Positions 39,769 to 48,137 of a stretch of 64,000 nucleotides of DNA are shown one piece after another; position 1 is the first letter of the stretch; each line of letters begins with the position of its first letter. The notes beneath the pieces were generated by a model. It was not told the DNA's origin. It saw only the letters and a list, made by a program, of their open reading frames with translations, and searched no databases. Source of the stretch: Propionibacteriaceae bacterium ZF39 (lineage in GTDB: Bacteria > Actinomycetota > Actinomycetes > Propionibacteriales > Propionibacteriaceae). The position numbers were made by a program, and so were the translations under genes. The DNA lies in contig CP154795.1 in assembly GCA_039565995.1 (NCBI GenBank), positions 310,001 through 374,000 of the forward strand. The letters are read 5' to 3'.

Positions 39769-41228
39769 AGCACTACGACCAGCTGTCCGCCAACTTCATC
39801 AACGGCGAATGGGTCGAATCGGCCGGCACCGAGAGCATCGCCGTCATCAACCCGGCGACGGGCGAGGAGTTCGGGCACTTCATCGAGAGCACGCCCGAGG
39901 AAGTCGCCCAGTCGCTTGCCGCCGCCCGCGCGGCCCAGCCCGCCTGGGGTGCCGCGCCGCTCGAGGACCGCATCACGGTCATCGAGAACTTCGCGACGCT
40001 CGTCGAGGCCAACATGGAGGAGCTGGCGCGCATGCGCACGTCGGCGCTGGGCGCGCCGTTCGCGTCCTCGCTGACCCTCAGCAACTCCCTCGACCTCCTG
40101 CGCATGTATGTCGAGTCCGTCCGCAAGGTCGAGTTCCGCCAGGTGCGCTCCGACAGCTTCGGCACCGCCATCGTCGAGCGCCGTCCTGTTGGCGTGGTCG
40201 CCGGCATCGTGCCGTGGAACGTGCCCGTCCGCAACGAGATCAAGAAGCTCATCCCCGCGTTGATCACCGGCAATGCCGTGGTGTTGAAGGCGTCGCCGCA
40301 GTCGCCGTTCGTCGGCGCTGCGCTGGTGGACCTGCTCACCGAAGCCGGCGTACCCGCCGGTGTCGTCGGCCTCGTCTCCGGTGGCGCCAAGGTCGGCGAG
40401 GCCATGGTCACCGATCCGAACACCGACAAGATCGCGTTCACCGGCAGCACCGCCGCTGGCCGTCGCATCGCCGAGCTGGCCGGCCCGTTGCTCAAGCGCG
40501 TCCAGCTCGAACTGGGCGGCAAGTCCGCGGCGATCGTCCTGCCCGACGCCGATCTGCAGACGGTGGTCGACTCGATGATGATTTTCGGGTACGCCAACAG
40601 CGGCCAGATCTGCGCCTCCCTGTCGCGCCTGATCCTCCCCGAGGAGCGGCACGACGAGATCGTGGAGGCGCTCAAGGAGCGGATCGCGGCGTTCCGTCCG
40701 GGTGATCCGTACGACTCGAACGCGAACCTGGGCCCGGTCATCTCGAGCCACCATCGCGACTGGGTCGATCAGCTGGTCAAGGACACCGTCGCCGCCGGTG
40801 CGACGGCCGAGACCGGTGGGGCGCCCGCGCTCGATGCGGGGCCGGGCTGGTTCTATCAGCCGACGCTCCTCACCGGCGTACGCCCGGGGATGCGCTCGTT
40901 CGACGAGGAGATCTTCGGTCCGGTCCTGAGCGTGATCAGGTACGCAGGCGAGGACGAGGCGGTCGAGATCGCCAACAACTCCGAATACGGGCTGCACGGT
41001 GCGGTGTTCGGCGCCGACGCGGCTGAGGCGTACCGGGTCGGGCGGCGGATCCACACCGGCACTCTCGCGGTGAACAGCTTCGACGTGCCGCTGAGCGCGC
41101 CGTTCGGCGGCGTGAAGTGCAGCGGCCTGGGCCGGGAGAACGGCGTCGAGGGGTTCGACGAATACCTCGAATACCACACCTACAAGTTCCCGAACGAGGA
41201 GACTGCCCGGGCCGTTGTGCACATCTGA
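39765..41228 (+). CDS. Aldehyde dehydrogenase (second)
   Basis: The 487-residue protein has GVVAGIVPWNVPVRNEIKKLIPALITGNAVVLKASP, FTGSTAAGRRIAE, LELGGKSAAIVLPDAD (catalytic Glu) and GYANSGQICASLSR (catalytic Cys). It ends with LSAPFGGVKCSGLGRENGVEG, typical of the family. It follows the SDR directly, so an alcohol-to-aldehyde-to-acid pair is likely. It is clearly distinct from the enzyme at 35775. Substrate is unknown. Confidence 0.9.
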   Translation: MKHYDQLSANFINGEWVESAGTESIAVINPATGEEFGHFIESTPEEVAQSLAAARAAQPAWGAAPLEDRITVIENFATLVEANMEELARMRTSALGAPFASSLTLSNSLDLLRMYVESVRKVEFRQVRSDSFGTAIVERRPVGVVAGIVPWNVPVRNEIKKLIPALITGNAVVLKASPQSPFVGAALVDLLTEAGVPAGVVGLVSGGAKVGEAMVTDPNTDKIAFTGSTAAGRRIAELAGPLLKRVQLELGGKSAAIVLPDADLQTVVDSMMIFGYANSGQICASLSRLILPEERHDEIVEALKERIAAFRPGDPYDSNANLGPVISSHHRDWVDQLVKDTVAAGATAETGGAPALDAGPGWFYQPTLLTGVRPGMRSFDEEIFGPVLSVIRYAGEDEAVEIANNSEYGLHGAVFGADAAEAYRVGRRIHTGTLAVNSFDVPLSAPFGGVKCSGLGRENGVEGFDEYLEYHTYKFPNEETARAVVHI

Positions 41229-41268
41229 TTGGGTGGACACAAGCACATCCGAGCCAAGGGAGAATGCT

Positions 41269-42003
41269 GTGAGTGGACCGATCAGGGTGCTGCACCATCT
41301 GGGCAGCGGCGGGGACGCCGCCGCGATCGTGCAGGTGACGCAGGCTGTGCGGGAGGCCGATGGTTGCCTCGAGAGCGAGGCCTATCGCGGGGTGTCCAAC
41401 GGTGAGGTGGTCGTCGTCGAGCTGTGGGCCGACGAGGTCGCGTTCAGCCGCAACTGGGCGGAGCGGTTCCGCGCGGCCGACCGGGATGTGGTGTGCGCGC
41501 AGGTGTCGGGTGGGGAGCTCGCGAGTGATATCGCGCCCCATCGCACCTTCCGCCGCGACGTCATCTGGATCGACAACGCCGCGTCCGCCGAGTCGACCGT
41601 GGTGTGGCCGAGCCACGGTCCCGTGCGCGTGATCGTCATGGCCACCCATGGGGAGCCCGATCTGGGGGCCGCTGACTTCCTGGTCGATGAGGCGGCGACG
41701 CGGCGGGAACCCGGCCTGCAGGCGTACTCCTGGGGCCAGAGCCTCGAGCATGCCCACCACTTCTGCCTCACCGAGCTGTGGGACGACCAGGCGATCTATG
41801 ACGCCCACTGGAACTTGCGCATCAAGGTCGCGCGGGGCCAGGAGGAGCACGGCGAGACCCCGGCCGCGCGCCCACCGGTGGAGCGAAGCCAGGGCGCGAA
41901 TGGCGTCGAGTTCTATCGCTATGTCGGCTTCCGGCATCAGTACGACCGCTGGCTCCCCGTCGGCCTGGAGAACTGGTCGGAGACCATCACCTGGAGCGCC
42001 TGA
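41269..42003 (+). CDS. Probable two-domain dimeric alpha-beta-barrel (ABM/EthD-like) protein
   Basis: The 244-residue protein has two similar halves: a strand plus helix unit near residues 5-75 (RVLHHLGSGGDAAAIVQVTQ, GEVVVVELWADEVAFSRNWAE) and again near 115-190 (VRVIVMATHGEPDLG, FCLTELWDDQAIYDAHWNLR). This is the pattern of antibiotic-biosynthesis-monooxygenase-like barrels fused in one chain. No metal or cofactor motif is clear. The GTG start follows AAGGGAG. It is downstream of the aldehyde dehydrogenase and before a terminator. Function is not known; a monooxygenase or isomerase is possible. Confidence 0.6.
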   Translation: MSGPIRVLHHLGSGGDAAAIVQVTQAVREADGCLESEAYRGVSNGEVVVVELWADEVAFSRNWAERFRAADRDVVCAQVSGGELASDIAPHRTFRRDVIWIDNAASAESTVVWPSHGPVRVIVMATHGEPDLGAADFLVDEAATRREPGLQAYSWGQSLEHAHHFCLTELWDDQAIYDAHWNLRIKVARGQEEHGETPAARPPVERSQGANGVEFYRYVGFRHQYDRWLPVGLENWSETITWSA

Positions 42004-42016
42004 CCTGCAGGAATTC

Positions 42017-42062
42017 GGGGCCCGGACGTGCGCGTTGGCGTACGCCCGGGCCCCGGATTTTT
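42017..42062 (+). terminator. Rho-independent terminator before the Rieske beta-alpha operon
   Basis: GGGGCCCGG (42017-42025) and CCGGGCCCC (42046-42054) are perfect 9-bp arms, followed by GGATTTTT. It ends the operon that stops at 42003 and separates it from the dioxygenase genes. Confidence 0.75.
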
Positions 42063-42076
42063 CGGCCAGTGCGAGG
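42060..42076 (+). promoter_or_regulatory. Candidate operator, TTYCR-N5-TGCGA type, before the Rieske beta-alpha operon
   Basis: TTTCGGCCAGTGCGAGG lies 84 nt before the GTG at 42144, directly after the terminator. It fits TTYCR-N5-TGCGA. TAGCGT at 42104-42109 may be the -10 box. Confidence 0.35.
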
Positions 42077-42143
42077 GCGTCGGTCTCGGGGCGGGAAGTT
42101 GCCTAGCGTGGAGGAAATCCCCGAGTCCGAAACGGAGGCCGGC

Positions 42144-42695
42144 GTGGCGACGATGCCGATCACCGCCCGGCGGACGGCACCGAGCGTCGACGTGTGCCGT
42201 GAGCTGGAGCAGTTCCTGTTCGAAGAGGCCGACCTGCTGGACACCTGGCAGTTCGATGCGTGGTTGACGATGCTCGCTGACGACATCCACTATTGGGCGC
42301 CCGTGCGCGAGAACCTCTTCCACCGCCAGCGCAAGAACGAGATGGCCGCGCCCGGTGGATCGGCGCATTTCGACGAGACCCGGGAGCACCTCGCCGAGCG
42401 GGTGGACCGACTCAAGACGCATCAGGCCTGGGCCGAGGAGCCCGCCTCCCGCACGCGCCATCTGGTCACCAATATCCGCGTGTTCGAGACCGACAACCCC
42501 GATGAGTTCGAGGTCGAATCGAGTTTCTATGTGTTCCGGACGCGCAGTGAGCGCGACTTCGATTCGGTCGTCGGCAAGCGTTTCGATGTGATCCGCCGGG
42601 TCGACGATTCGGCGTACGGATTTCAGCTGGCCCGCCGGAAAATCGTGTTCGACATGGCGATGTTGCTCGTCAAGAACCTGAGCCTGTTCTACTGA
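42144..42695 (+). CDS. Aromatic-ring-hydroxylating dioxygenase beta subunit
   Basis: The 183-residue protein has the cystatin-like beta-subunit pattern CRELEQFLFEEADLLDTWQFDAWLTMLADDIHYWAPV, SRTRHLVTNIRVFE and a C-terminal KRFDVIRRVDDSAYGFQLARRKIVFD strand pair. Beta subunits shape the alpha3-beta3 hexamer of Rieske dioxygenases. The GTG at 42144 was chosen for the GGAGG 5 nt upstream and because family homology starts soon after. It lies before its alpha subunit, the reverse of the common alpha-beta order. Confidence 0.85.
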   Translation: MATMPITARRTAPSVDVCRELEQFLFEEADLLDTWQFDAWLTMLADDIHYWAPVRENLFHRQRKNEMAAPGGSAHFDETREHLAERVDRLKTHQAWAEEPASRTRHLVTNIRVFETDNPDEFEVESSFYVFRTRSERDFDSVVGKRFDVIRRVDDSAYGFQLARRKIVFDMAMLLVKNLSLFY

Positions 42696-42704
42696 GGAGA
42701 AACC

Positions 42705-44084
42705 ATGGATGTCAGCGACTGGGTCGATGCCCGGAACGGGTTCATTCGCGGTGAGATCTTCACCAGCGAAGAGGTCTATCAGGCCGAGCTCAAGAACGTC
42801 TTTGCGCGCTCGTGGGTTTTTCTCGCCCATGACTCGATGTTGAAAAAAGCGGGCGATTTCATCCAGAACTACATCGGCGAGGACCCCGTGGTCGTGGTTC
42901 GGCAGGCCGACGGCAGCGTGAAGGCCTGGCTCAACCAGTGCCGCCACCGGGGCATGAGGATCTGTCGCGCCGACCGGGGCAATACGCGCTATTTCATGTG
43001 TTCGTTCCACGGCTGGGTCTATGACCGCGAGGGCTCGCTCGTGCAGGTGCCGCACGAGGAGGAGGCGTACGCCCCCGAGACCTTCGACAAGGCCGACTAC
43101 GGCCCGCGCCAGGTTCCGCGGCTGCACAACTACAAGGGCTTCTGGTTCGGCAACTGGGACGAGACCGCACCCGATTTCGAGGACTACATCGGGGATTTCA
43201 AATACATCCTCGACAGTCACATCGACCGGCACGAAGGCGGGCTCGAGGTCGTCGGACAGCATCGCTGGATCATTCCGGCCAACTGGAAATACAACGCCGA
43301 ACAGCCCTCCAACGACTCCTATCACGCAGAGACATCGCACGCCTCCGCGCTGACGGTGCTCGAACGCTCGCGCAAGAAGCGCCGCGAGGAAAAGGGCGAG
43401 CCCGACAATCGGGTGTCGATGGCCACCCGGGCAGCGGCGGCGCGCGGCAAGCAATTCAGCGGTGGTTTCGGGCACGGTGCCGGTTGGCACGAAATGCCCG
43501 AGGGCGCGATGCGTTATCAGGCCGAATTGCCGGCGACGATGGAATGGGAGGACAGCGTTCGCGACAAGGTCGAGGAGCGACTCGATCCCTATCGGAACGC
43601 CAACCGTAGCCACGCGAACCTGTTTCCGAACTTCATGATGCTCGCCAACGGCACGATGCGCGTGACCCACCCGCGCGGGCCGAACGAGATGGAGATCTGG
43701 GCGTGGACCTTCGCCCCGGCCGAGGCGCCGGACGAGGTCAAGGAGGAGATCCGCGTCAACGTGCTGCGTACCTTCAGCGCCGCGGGCATGTTCGAACAGG
43801 ACGATGCCGAGAACTGGCTCGAGGAGCAGCGCATCTTCCGCGGCTACATGGCGCGCCAGGACCCGCTGGTCTACACCATGCGCATCGGCGACGCCCGGCG
43901 CGGACTCGGCGGAGTGCCCGGCATCATCGCCCCGAGCGTGTACGCCGATGAGGGCGCCCGCGGCATGTATCACCACTGGGCCGAACTGATGTCCGGCGAC
44001 AGCTGGGACGACATCGCCCGCCGCAATGCCGAACGTCTCGCGCAGGTGCCGCACGCTGAAGCCGACAACAGCCAGGAGATCTGA
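42705..44084 (+). CDS. Aromatic-ring-hydroxylating dioxygenase alpha subunit (Rieske)
   Basis: The 459-residue protein has Rieske ligands Cys79, His81, Cys99 and His102 (CRHRGMRICRAD, CSFHGWVY) and the mononuclear iron motif NAEQPSNDSYHAETSH (Asp-x2-His-x4-His). It belongs to the multi-subunit biphenyl/naphthalene/benzoate-like group, not to the phthalate type at 16174. It would dihydroxylate a ring using electrons from a ferredoxin and reductase. No separate ferredoxin is seen in the window, so the reductase at 20864 with its own 2Fe-2S domain is the candidate donor. Two-domain VOC gene follows after 2 nt. Confidence 0.9.
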   Translation: MDVSDWVDARNGFIRGEIFTSEEVYQAELKNVFARSWVFLAHDSMLKKAGDFIQNYIGEDPVVVVRQADGSVKAWLNQCRHRGMRICRADRGNTRYFMCSFHGWVYDREGSLVQVPHEEEAYAPETFDKADYGPRQVPRLHNYKGFWFGNWDETAPDFEDYIGDFKYILDSHIDRHEGGLEVVGQHRWIIPANWKYNAEQPSNDSYHAETSHASALTVLERSRKKRREEKGEPDNRVSMATRAAAARGKQFSGGFGHGAGWHEMPEGAMRYQAELPATMEWEDSVRDKVEERLDPYRNANRSHANLFPNFMMLANGTMRVTHPRGPNEMEIWAWTFAPAEAPDEVKEEIRVNVLRTFSAAGMFEQDDAENWLEEQRIFRGYMARQDPLVYTMRIGDARRGLGGVPGIIAPSVYADEGARGMYHHWAELMSGDSWDDIARRNAERLAQVPHAEADNSQEI

Positions 44085-44086
44085 TC

Positions 44087-45208
44087 ATGCTGAACCAGCA
44101 CACCCTGCACAGCGTGGGCGTGACGGTCCGCGATCTCGAGAAGACCATGGCCAAGATCGGTCAGGTCTTCGGCATCGATGACTGGGAGGTCGCCGAGGTC
44201 GGCCGCGACCGGATCAGCGATGCCGTGAGCCGCGGTCGGCAGATCGCCGGTGGCGCGTACCGCACGGCCACGGGCACCACCACCCTCCGCTCCGATCTCG
44301 TCGGAGGCCGGGAAGCGCGCAACAAGTTCCCCTACCGCACCGTCACCTTCGAACTCGTCCAGCCGCTCAAGGGGGAGAGCCCGTTCCAGGAGTTCCTCGC
44401 CACCCGCGGCCAGGGCGTTTCGCACGTGGTCTTCAACGAAGGCCCCGAGGACTCCGCGACCGTGGCCGCTCACCTCGCTGCCCAGGGCGTACCCACCCTC
44501 GCCGCCTTCACTGTCGACGGCGAGCGGCGGGTCTTCCATGACACGCGCGCGTCGCTGGGCGGCTTCTTCGTGGAGGTACGCCCGGCGGGCGCCCGCACGA
44601 AGGGTGAGGCCGTCAACGTGTCCGGGGCGTACGAGCGCCCTGACGGTGTCGAACCCTTCCCCGTGATCGGGGTCTCGCACTTCGGCGTGGTGATCGACGA
44701 CCTCATGGCGACCCTGCCCGAATATCACCGCCTGCTCGGCTGTGCCGACTTCCCCATCAAGAACTGGACCGCCTGCCTCGGCAGTCTCGATGCGCCGTAC
44801 TTCCGCGACGAGAAGGTCGATCACGCCTACTTCACCGGCATGGGCACCTGTGGTGATTTCCAGTTCGAGATCATCCAGCCGACTTTTGGGCCCAGTGACT
44901 ACAACGTCGGTTTCCGCGATGTGAAGGGTGGGCCGGGTGTCCACCACATGTTGCTCTATGTGACCGCTTCCGGCACCGAGTGGGACAAGACGGTCAAGGA
45001 CATGGCCGACCTGGGCCATCACCAGCACATGGGCTCCGACCTGCGGGGCGGGGCCGCGGAGTTCTGCTATTTCGACACCGCGAAGGATGTCGGCTTCGTG
45101 GTCGAGAGCGTCTACGGCGGCAAACCGGACCCAGTCCCCGCCGAGCAACACCTGGCTGATCCCGAGATCTTCGAGGTGGACTTCAACGACCTGATCAACG
45201 CCGACTGA
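44087..45208 (+). CDS. Two-domain VOC protein (extradiol/epimerase-like)
   Basis: The 373-residue protein holds two full VOC modules. Module 1 has TLHSVGVTVRD, QGVSHVVFNEG and GFFVEVRPAG; module 2 has GVSHFGVVIDDL, PGVHHMLLYVT and VGFVVESVYGG. Each half thus seems to keep its own His-His-Glu metal set, whereas most two-domain extradiol dioxygenases and HPPD use only the C-terminal site. Role could be ring cleavage after the dioxygenase at 42705 or isomerisation of a ring-cleavage product. It ends block D and is followed by repeat copy C. Confidence 0.8.
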   Translation: MLNQHTLHSVGVTVRDLEKTMAKIGQVFGIDDWEVAEVGRDRISDAVSRGRQIAGGAYRTATGTTTLRSDLVGGREARNKFPYRTVTFELVQPLKGESPFQEFLATRGQGVSHVVFNEGPEDSATVAAHLAAQGVPTLAAFTVDGERRVFHDTRASLGGFFVEVRPAGARTKGEAVNVSGAYERPDGVEPFPVIGVSHFGVVIDDLMATLPEYHRLLGCADFPIKNWTACLGSLDAPYFRDEKVDHAYFTGMGTCGDFQFEIIQPTFGPSDYNVGFRDVKGGPGVHHMLLYVTASGTEWDKTVKDMADLGHHQHMGSDLRGGAAEFCYFDTAKDVGFVVESVYGGKPDPVPAEQHLADPEIFEVDFNDLINAD

Positions 45209-45693
45209 GCCGGGATCTCGGCGGGTACGCCGGCTTTGGTTGAGTCGGGTGACTCCAGCCCGATCCCCCTCCCGCCCAAGCAGTCTCACGATCACGCTGC
45301 GGTCCGTGCCCCACGGTCCGGTGGCTGAGTGATCGTTCGACGGCCAGTCCCATCCACGGTCGGGAGGGGGATCGGGCATTCCGTCACCTTGGTGCCCGGG
45401 TTGCGTTCGGTTCCTCTCTGTCTCTCTGCTTTGGGCGACACGCCAGGAAGCCGCCCGGTGATGTGCCCTGTGGCACGACTTCCAAGCAGGCGCGCGGTGT
45501 CGCTGACGAAGTCGTGCCATATGCCACGGCGCACTCAATCAGTCGGGTGTGTTGAGGCTTGGGCGACGGGTTGGCAGATTGGGTTGAAGGATTGTGGTCG
45601 TGGGAGCAGCAAAAATCCTTCAGCCGAAACCTGATTTTCTGCCAACGGGGGCCCTCCGGGCCGAGCCCACCGGCGACACCGCAGAAAGGACCG
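45209..45693. other. 485-nt non-coding region between convergent genes
   Basis: Repeat copy C fills most of it. The rest has no gene or RNA that I can support. A GC-rich stem may exist near 45650-45680 and could end the MFS gene on the minus strand. Confidence 0.5.
45258..45625 (+). repeat. Composite intergenic repeat, copy C
   Basis: The 120-nt element (45258-45377) has the same perfect 17-bp terminal inverted repeats as the other copies. The second hairpin is TGGCACGACTTC (45471-45482) with GAAGTCGTGCCA (45508-45519), 12 bp. The third hairpin is GGTTGAAGGAT (45582-45592) with ATCCTTCAGCC (45615-45625), one G-T pair. It has the same order and orientation as copy B. Confidence 0.87.
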
Positions 45694-46950
45694 TCAGTGG
45701 TCCTCGTCGAAGGAGTCGTCGTACGGATCGTCGAGACGATCGAGGGACAGGCGCCCCCTGGCCAGGGAGAACAACCCCCAGACCAGGAGCAGGCACACCC
45801 CGGCGCCGACCATGACGACGCGGGGGCCGACCCAGTCGGAGAGGACGCCGGTGACGAAGGCGCCCAGGGGGTACGCCAGCTGGTAGGCCATGATGCGGAT
45901 GGCCATGACGCGCCCACGGAACTGCTGCGCCACGATCAGCTGGATGGCCGTGTTGGAGCTGGAGATCGCGGCGAGGAAGCCGAAGCCGATCAGCACGAGA
46001 CAGCCGACGGAGAACACCCAGTTGGGGGAGAAACCGAAGCCCACGAGGCCGACCCCGATGAGCACCAGGCCGATCTTGACCACCCCGGCGCGCGTACGGA
46101 TCATCGACCCCGCCACCAGCGGCAGACCGATCAGCGACCCCAGGCCCATCGCCGCGTTCATCAGGCCCAGCGGCAGGGGGCCGACGTTGAACACCGAGCC
46201 CGCGAACACGACCGTGAACTGCAGGATCGGGTTCACCAGGAAGCTGACCGCGGTGGCGAGCACAACGGCGACGATGATCCCCGGCTGTGTCTTCAGATAG
46301 CGCACCGCCTGCATGAAGTTGCCCGGCTTGGCTGTGACGCCGTGCGCGCGGCGGTTGGGGATCATGATGAGGGCGACGAGTACGCCCACGAACGACAGCG
46401 CATTGAGCCCGAACGAGCTCGCCGGGCCGAGGATGCCGATGACCGCACCGGCGATGGCCGGGCCGATCGAGCGCGCCGAGTTGAACTGCACCGAGTTGAG
46501 CGTGACCGCCGACCGGAGGTCCTCGCGCGGCACCAGGTCGTGGACGAACGACTGCCACGACGGTGTGTTCAGCCCCTGGAAGATGCCCTGGATGAGGACC
46601 ATGCCGATGAGCATTTCGGGCGTACGCCAGCCGAACAGCCACGCGAGCCAGAGCGCCACGGCCGCCGCAGCCAGACCGCCCTGGGTGAACAGCAGGACGA
46701 TCCGGCGCTCGAACCGGTCGGCGAGCCACCCCGCCACCGGGCCCAGCAGGAACGACGGCAGGAACTGGGCGACGCTCGCGAAGGACGTCCACATCGCCGA
46801 ACCGGTGAGCTGGAACAGCACGAAGGGAACGGTCAGGTTGGACAGCCAGACCCCGATGTTCGACACCAGAGCACCGCTCCAGAAGAGCGTGAAGTCCCGG
46901 TGGGCGAATGCCCTGAGGGAGGCCGGCAACCGTCGGGGTTCCTTCGTCAA
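45694..46950 (-). CDS. MFS exporter (EntS/MFS_3 type), first copy
   Basis: The 418-residue protein has about 11-12 TM segments, and the MFS loop signature GWLADRFERRIVLLFTQGG between TM2 and TM3, with the central FRGRVMAIRIMAYQLAYPLGAF segment. This type exports siderophores and small organic molecules. I chose the TTG at 46950 with AAAGGA upstream because the protein then lines up with the second copy at 55978 (SLRAFxHR near the start). Both copies share the C-terminal LDDPYDDSFD. It is on the minus strand behind the ABC operon, after a 167-nt gap. Confidence 0.85.
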   Translation of the reverse strand: MTKEPRRLPASLRAFAHRDFTLFWSGALVSNIGVWLSNLTVPFVLFQLTGSAMWTSFASVAQFLPSFLLGPVAGWLADRFERRIVLLFTQGGLAAAAVALWLAWLFGWRTPEMLIGMVLIQGIFQGLNTPSWQSFVHDLVPREDLRSAVTLNSVQFNSARSIGPAIAGAVIGILGPASSFGLNALSFVGVLVALIMIPNRRAHGVTAKPGNFMQAVRYLKTQPGIIVAVVLATAVSFLVNPILQFTVVFAGSVFNVGPLPLGLMNAAMGLGSLIGLPLVAGSMIRTRAGVVKIGLVLIGVGLVGFGFSPNWVFSVGCLVLIGFGFLAAISSSNTAIQLIVAQQFRGRVMAIRIMAYQLAYPLGAFVTGVLSDWVGPRVVMVGAGVCLLLVWGLFSLARGRLSLDRLDDPYDDSFDEDH

Positions 46951-47041
46951 CGTGTTCCTTTCAGGGCCTGGGGTCCAGGGCTTTGTCAATCCTCCGGATC
47001 AGGTGCGTGCCGGTCGGGCGGACCGCCCCCGGACCACAGAA

Positions 47042-47087
47042 CCTCGCCCGGAGGATCGGCGGGGCGGCCACGATCGTCCGGGCGAGG
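47042..47087. terminator. Inverted repeat after the ABC importer operon
   Basis: CCTCGCCCGGA (47042-47052) and TCCGGGCGAGG (47077-47087) are perfect 11-bp arms with a 24-nt loop, 31 nt beyond the stop of the last ABC gene (minus strand). It probably ends that operon. Confidence 0.5.
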
Positions 47088-47117
47088 TCGGTTCGGTGCG
47101 GGTCGGTCCCGCGGATC

Positions 47118-48137
47118 TCAGTCGGCAACCGGCTCGGGCATCACATGGGCCCCGGCCTCGAGGGGGTGATGACAGGCGACCAGGTGATCCGGTTCCAGTT
47201 CCACGAGTTCGGGCCGGTCACTGAGGCAGACCTCGGTCGCGGCGGGGCAGCGGGGAGCGAACGGGCAGCCGAGACCGGCGGAGGCCTTGGCCGAGATCTC
47301 ACTCGCCACTCGCTGCGGCTCCCGCTCGATACCCGGCTGGGGCACCGACGACAGCAGCAGGTTGGTGTAGTGGTGCTTCGGCCTGGCGTACAACGCCGTG
47401 GAGCTGGCGAGCTCGCAGATGCGACCGAGATACATCACCGCGACGCGGTCGGAGACGTTGTTGACCACGGCCAGGTCGTGGGAGATGAAGACCATCGACA
47501 GGTCGTATTCGGCCTTCATCTTCTCCAGCAGGTTCAGCACCTGCGCCTGGACCGACACGTCGAGCGCCGACACGGGCTCGTCACAGATCAACACCTCGGG
47601 CCGCTGCACGATCGCGCGGGCGATCGAAATGCGCTGGCACTGGCCGCCGGACAGCTGATGCGGGCGGCGCTTGGCCATGGCCTCGTCGACACCCACCTCG
47701 GACAGAGCCCGGAGAGCGGAGTCCATCGGATGGGGATCGTTCATGAGCCGCAGGGGCTCGGCCACGATCTGCTGTGCCGTCCGGCGCGGGTTCAGCGACG
47801 AGATCGGGTCCTGGAAGATCAGCTGCATCTCGCGGCGGCTGGCCTTGAGCTGGCTGTGGCTGAACTTCGTGACGTCCCGGCCGTTGAGCAGCACCTCGCC
47901 CGCTGTGGGCGGGGGCAGCTGCACCAGCGACTTCCCGGTTGACGACTTGCCGCAGCCCGACTCGCCCACGAGCCCGAGCGTCTCACCCTTGCGCAGCGCG
48001 AACGACACCTGGTCGACCGCGCGGACGGGCTTCTTGCCGAACGAGCTGTATTCCACGACGAGGTTGTTGACCTCGAGGATGGGCTCTGCGTCGGACCCGC
48101 GCTGCGGCGACGGGTGCTGCAGGGTCTGATCACTCAT
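47118..48137 (-). CDS. Peptide/nickel-type ABC transporter ATP-binding protein (OppF/DppF-like)
   Basis: The 339-residue ATPase has Walker A GLVGESGCGKSSTGKSL, signature HQLSGGQCQRISIARAI, Walker B VLICDEPVSALD, the switch His in VFISHDL and the C-terminal cysteine-rich oligopeptide_HPY region (CPFAPRCPAATEVC...ACHHP). In this family that tail often binds an Fe-S cluster. It partners the ATPase at 48130 in a heterodimer. The ATG at 48137 lies inside the end of that gene. The terminal -HVMPEPVAD differs from relatives. Confidence 0.92.
   Translation of the reverse strand: MSDQTLQHPSPQRGSDAEPILEVNNLVVEYSSFGKKPVRAVDQVSFALRKGETLGLVGESGCGKSSTGKSLVQLPPPTAGEVLLNGRDVTKFSHSQLKASRREMQLIFQDPISSLNPRRTAQQIVAEPLRLMNDPHPMDSALRALSEVGVDEAMAKRRPHQLSGGQCQRISIARAIVQRPEVLICDEPVSALDVSVQAQVLNLLEKMKAEYDLSMVFISHDLAVVNNVSDRVAVMYLGRICELASSTALYARPKHHYTNLLLSSVPQPGIEREPQRVASEISAKASAGLGCPFAPRCPAATEVCLSDRPELVELEPDHLVACHHPLEAGAHVMPEPVAD

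Noticed and set aside
27123-45625. CRISPR array or transposon with its own transposase at the intergenic repeats
   Set aside because: The three copies are 7-11 kb apart, not regularly spaced, and no transposase-like frame lies in or beside any copy. They can at most be non-autonomous elements.
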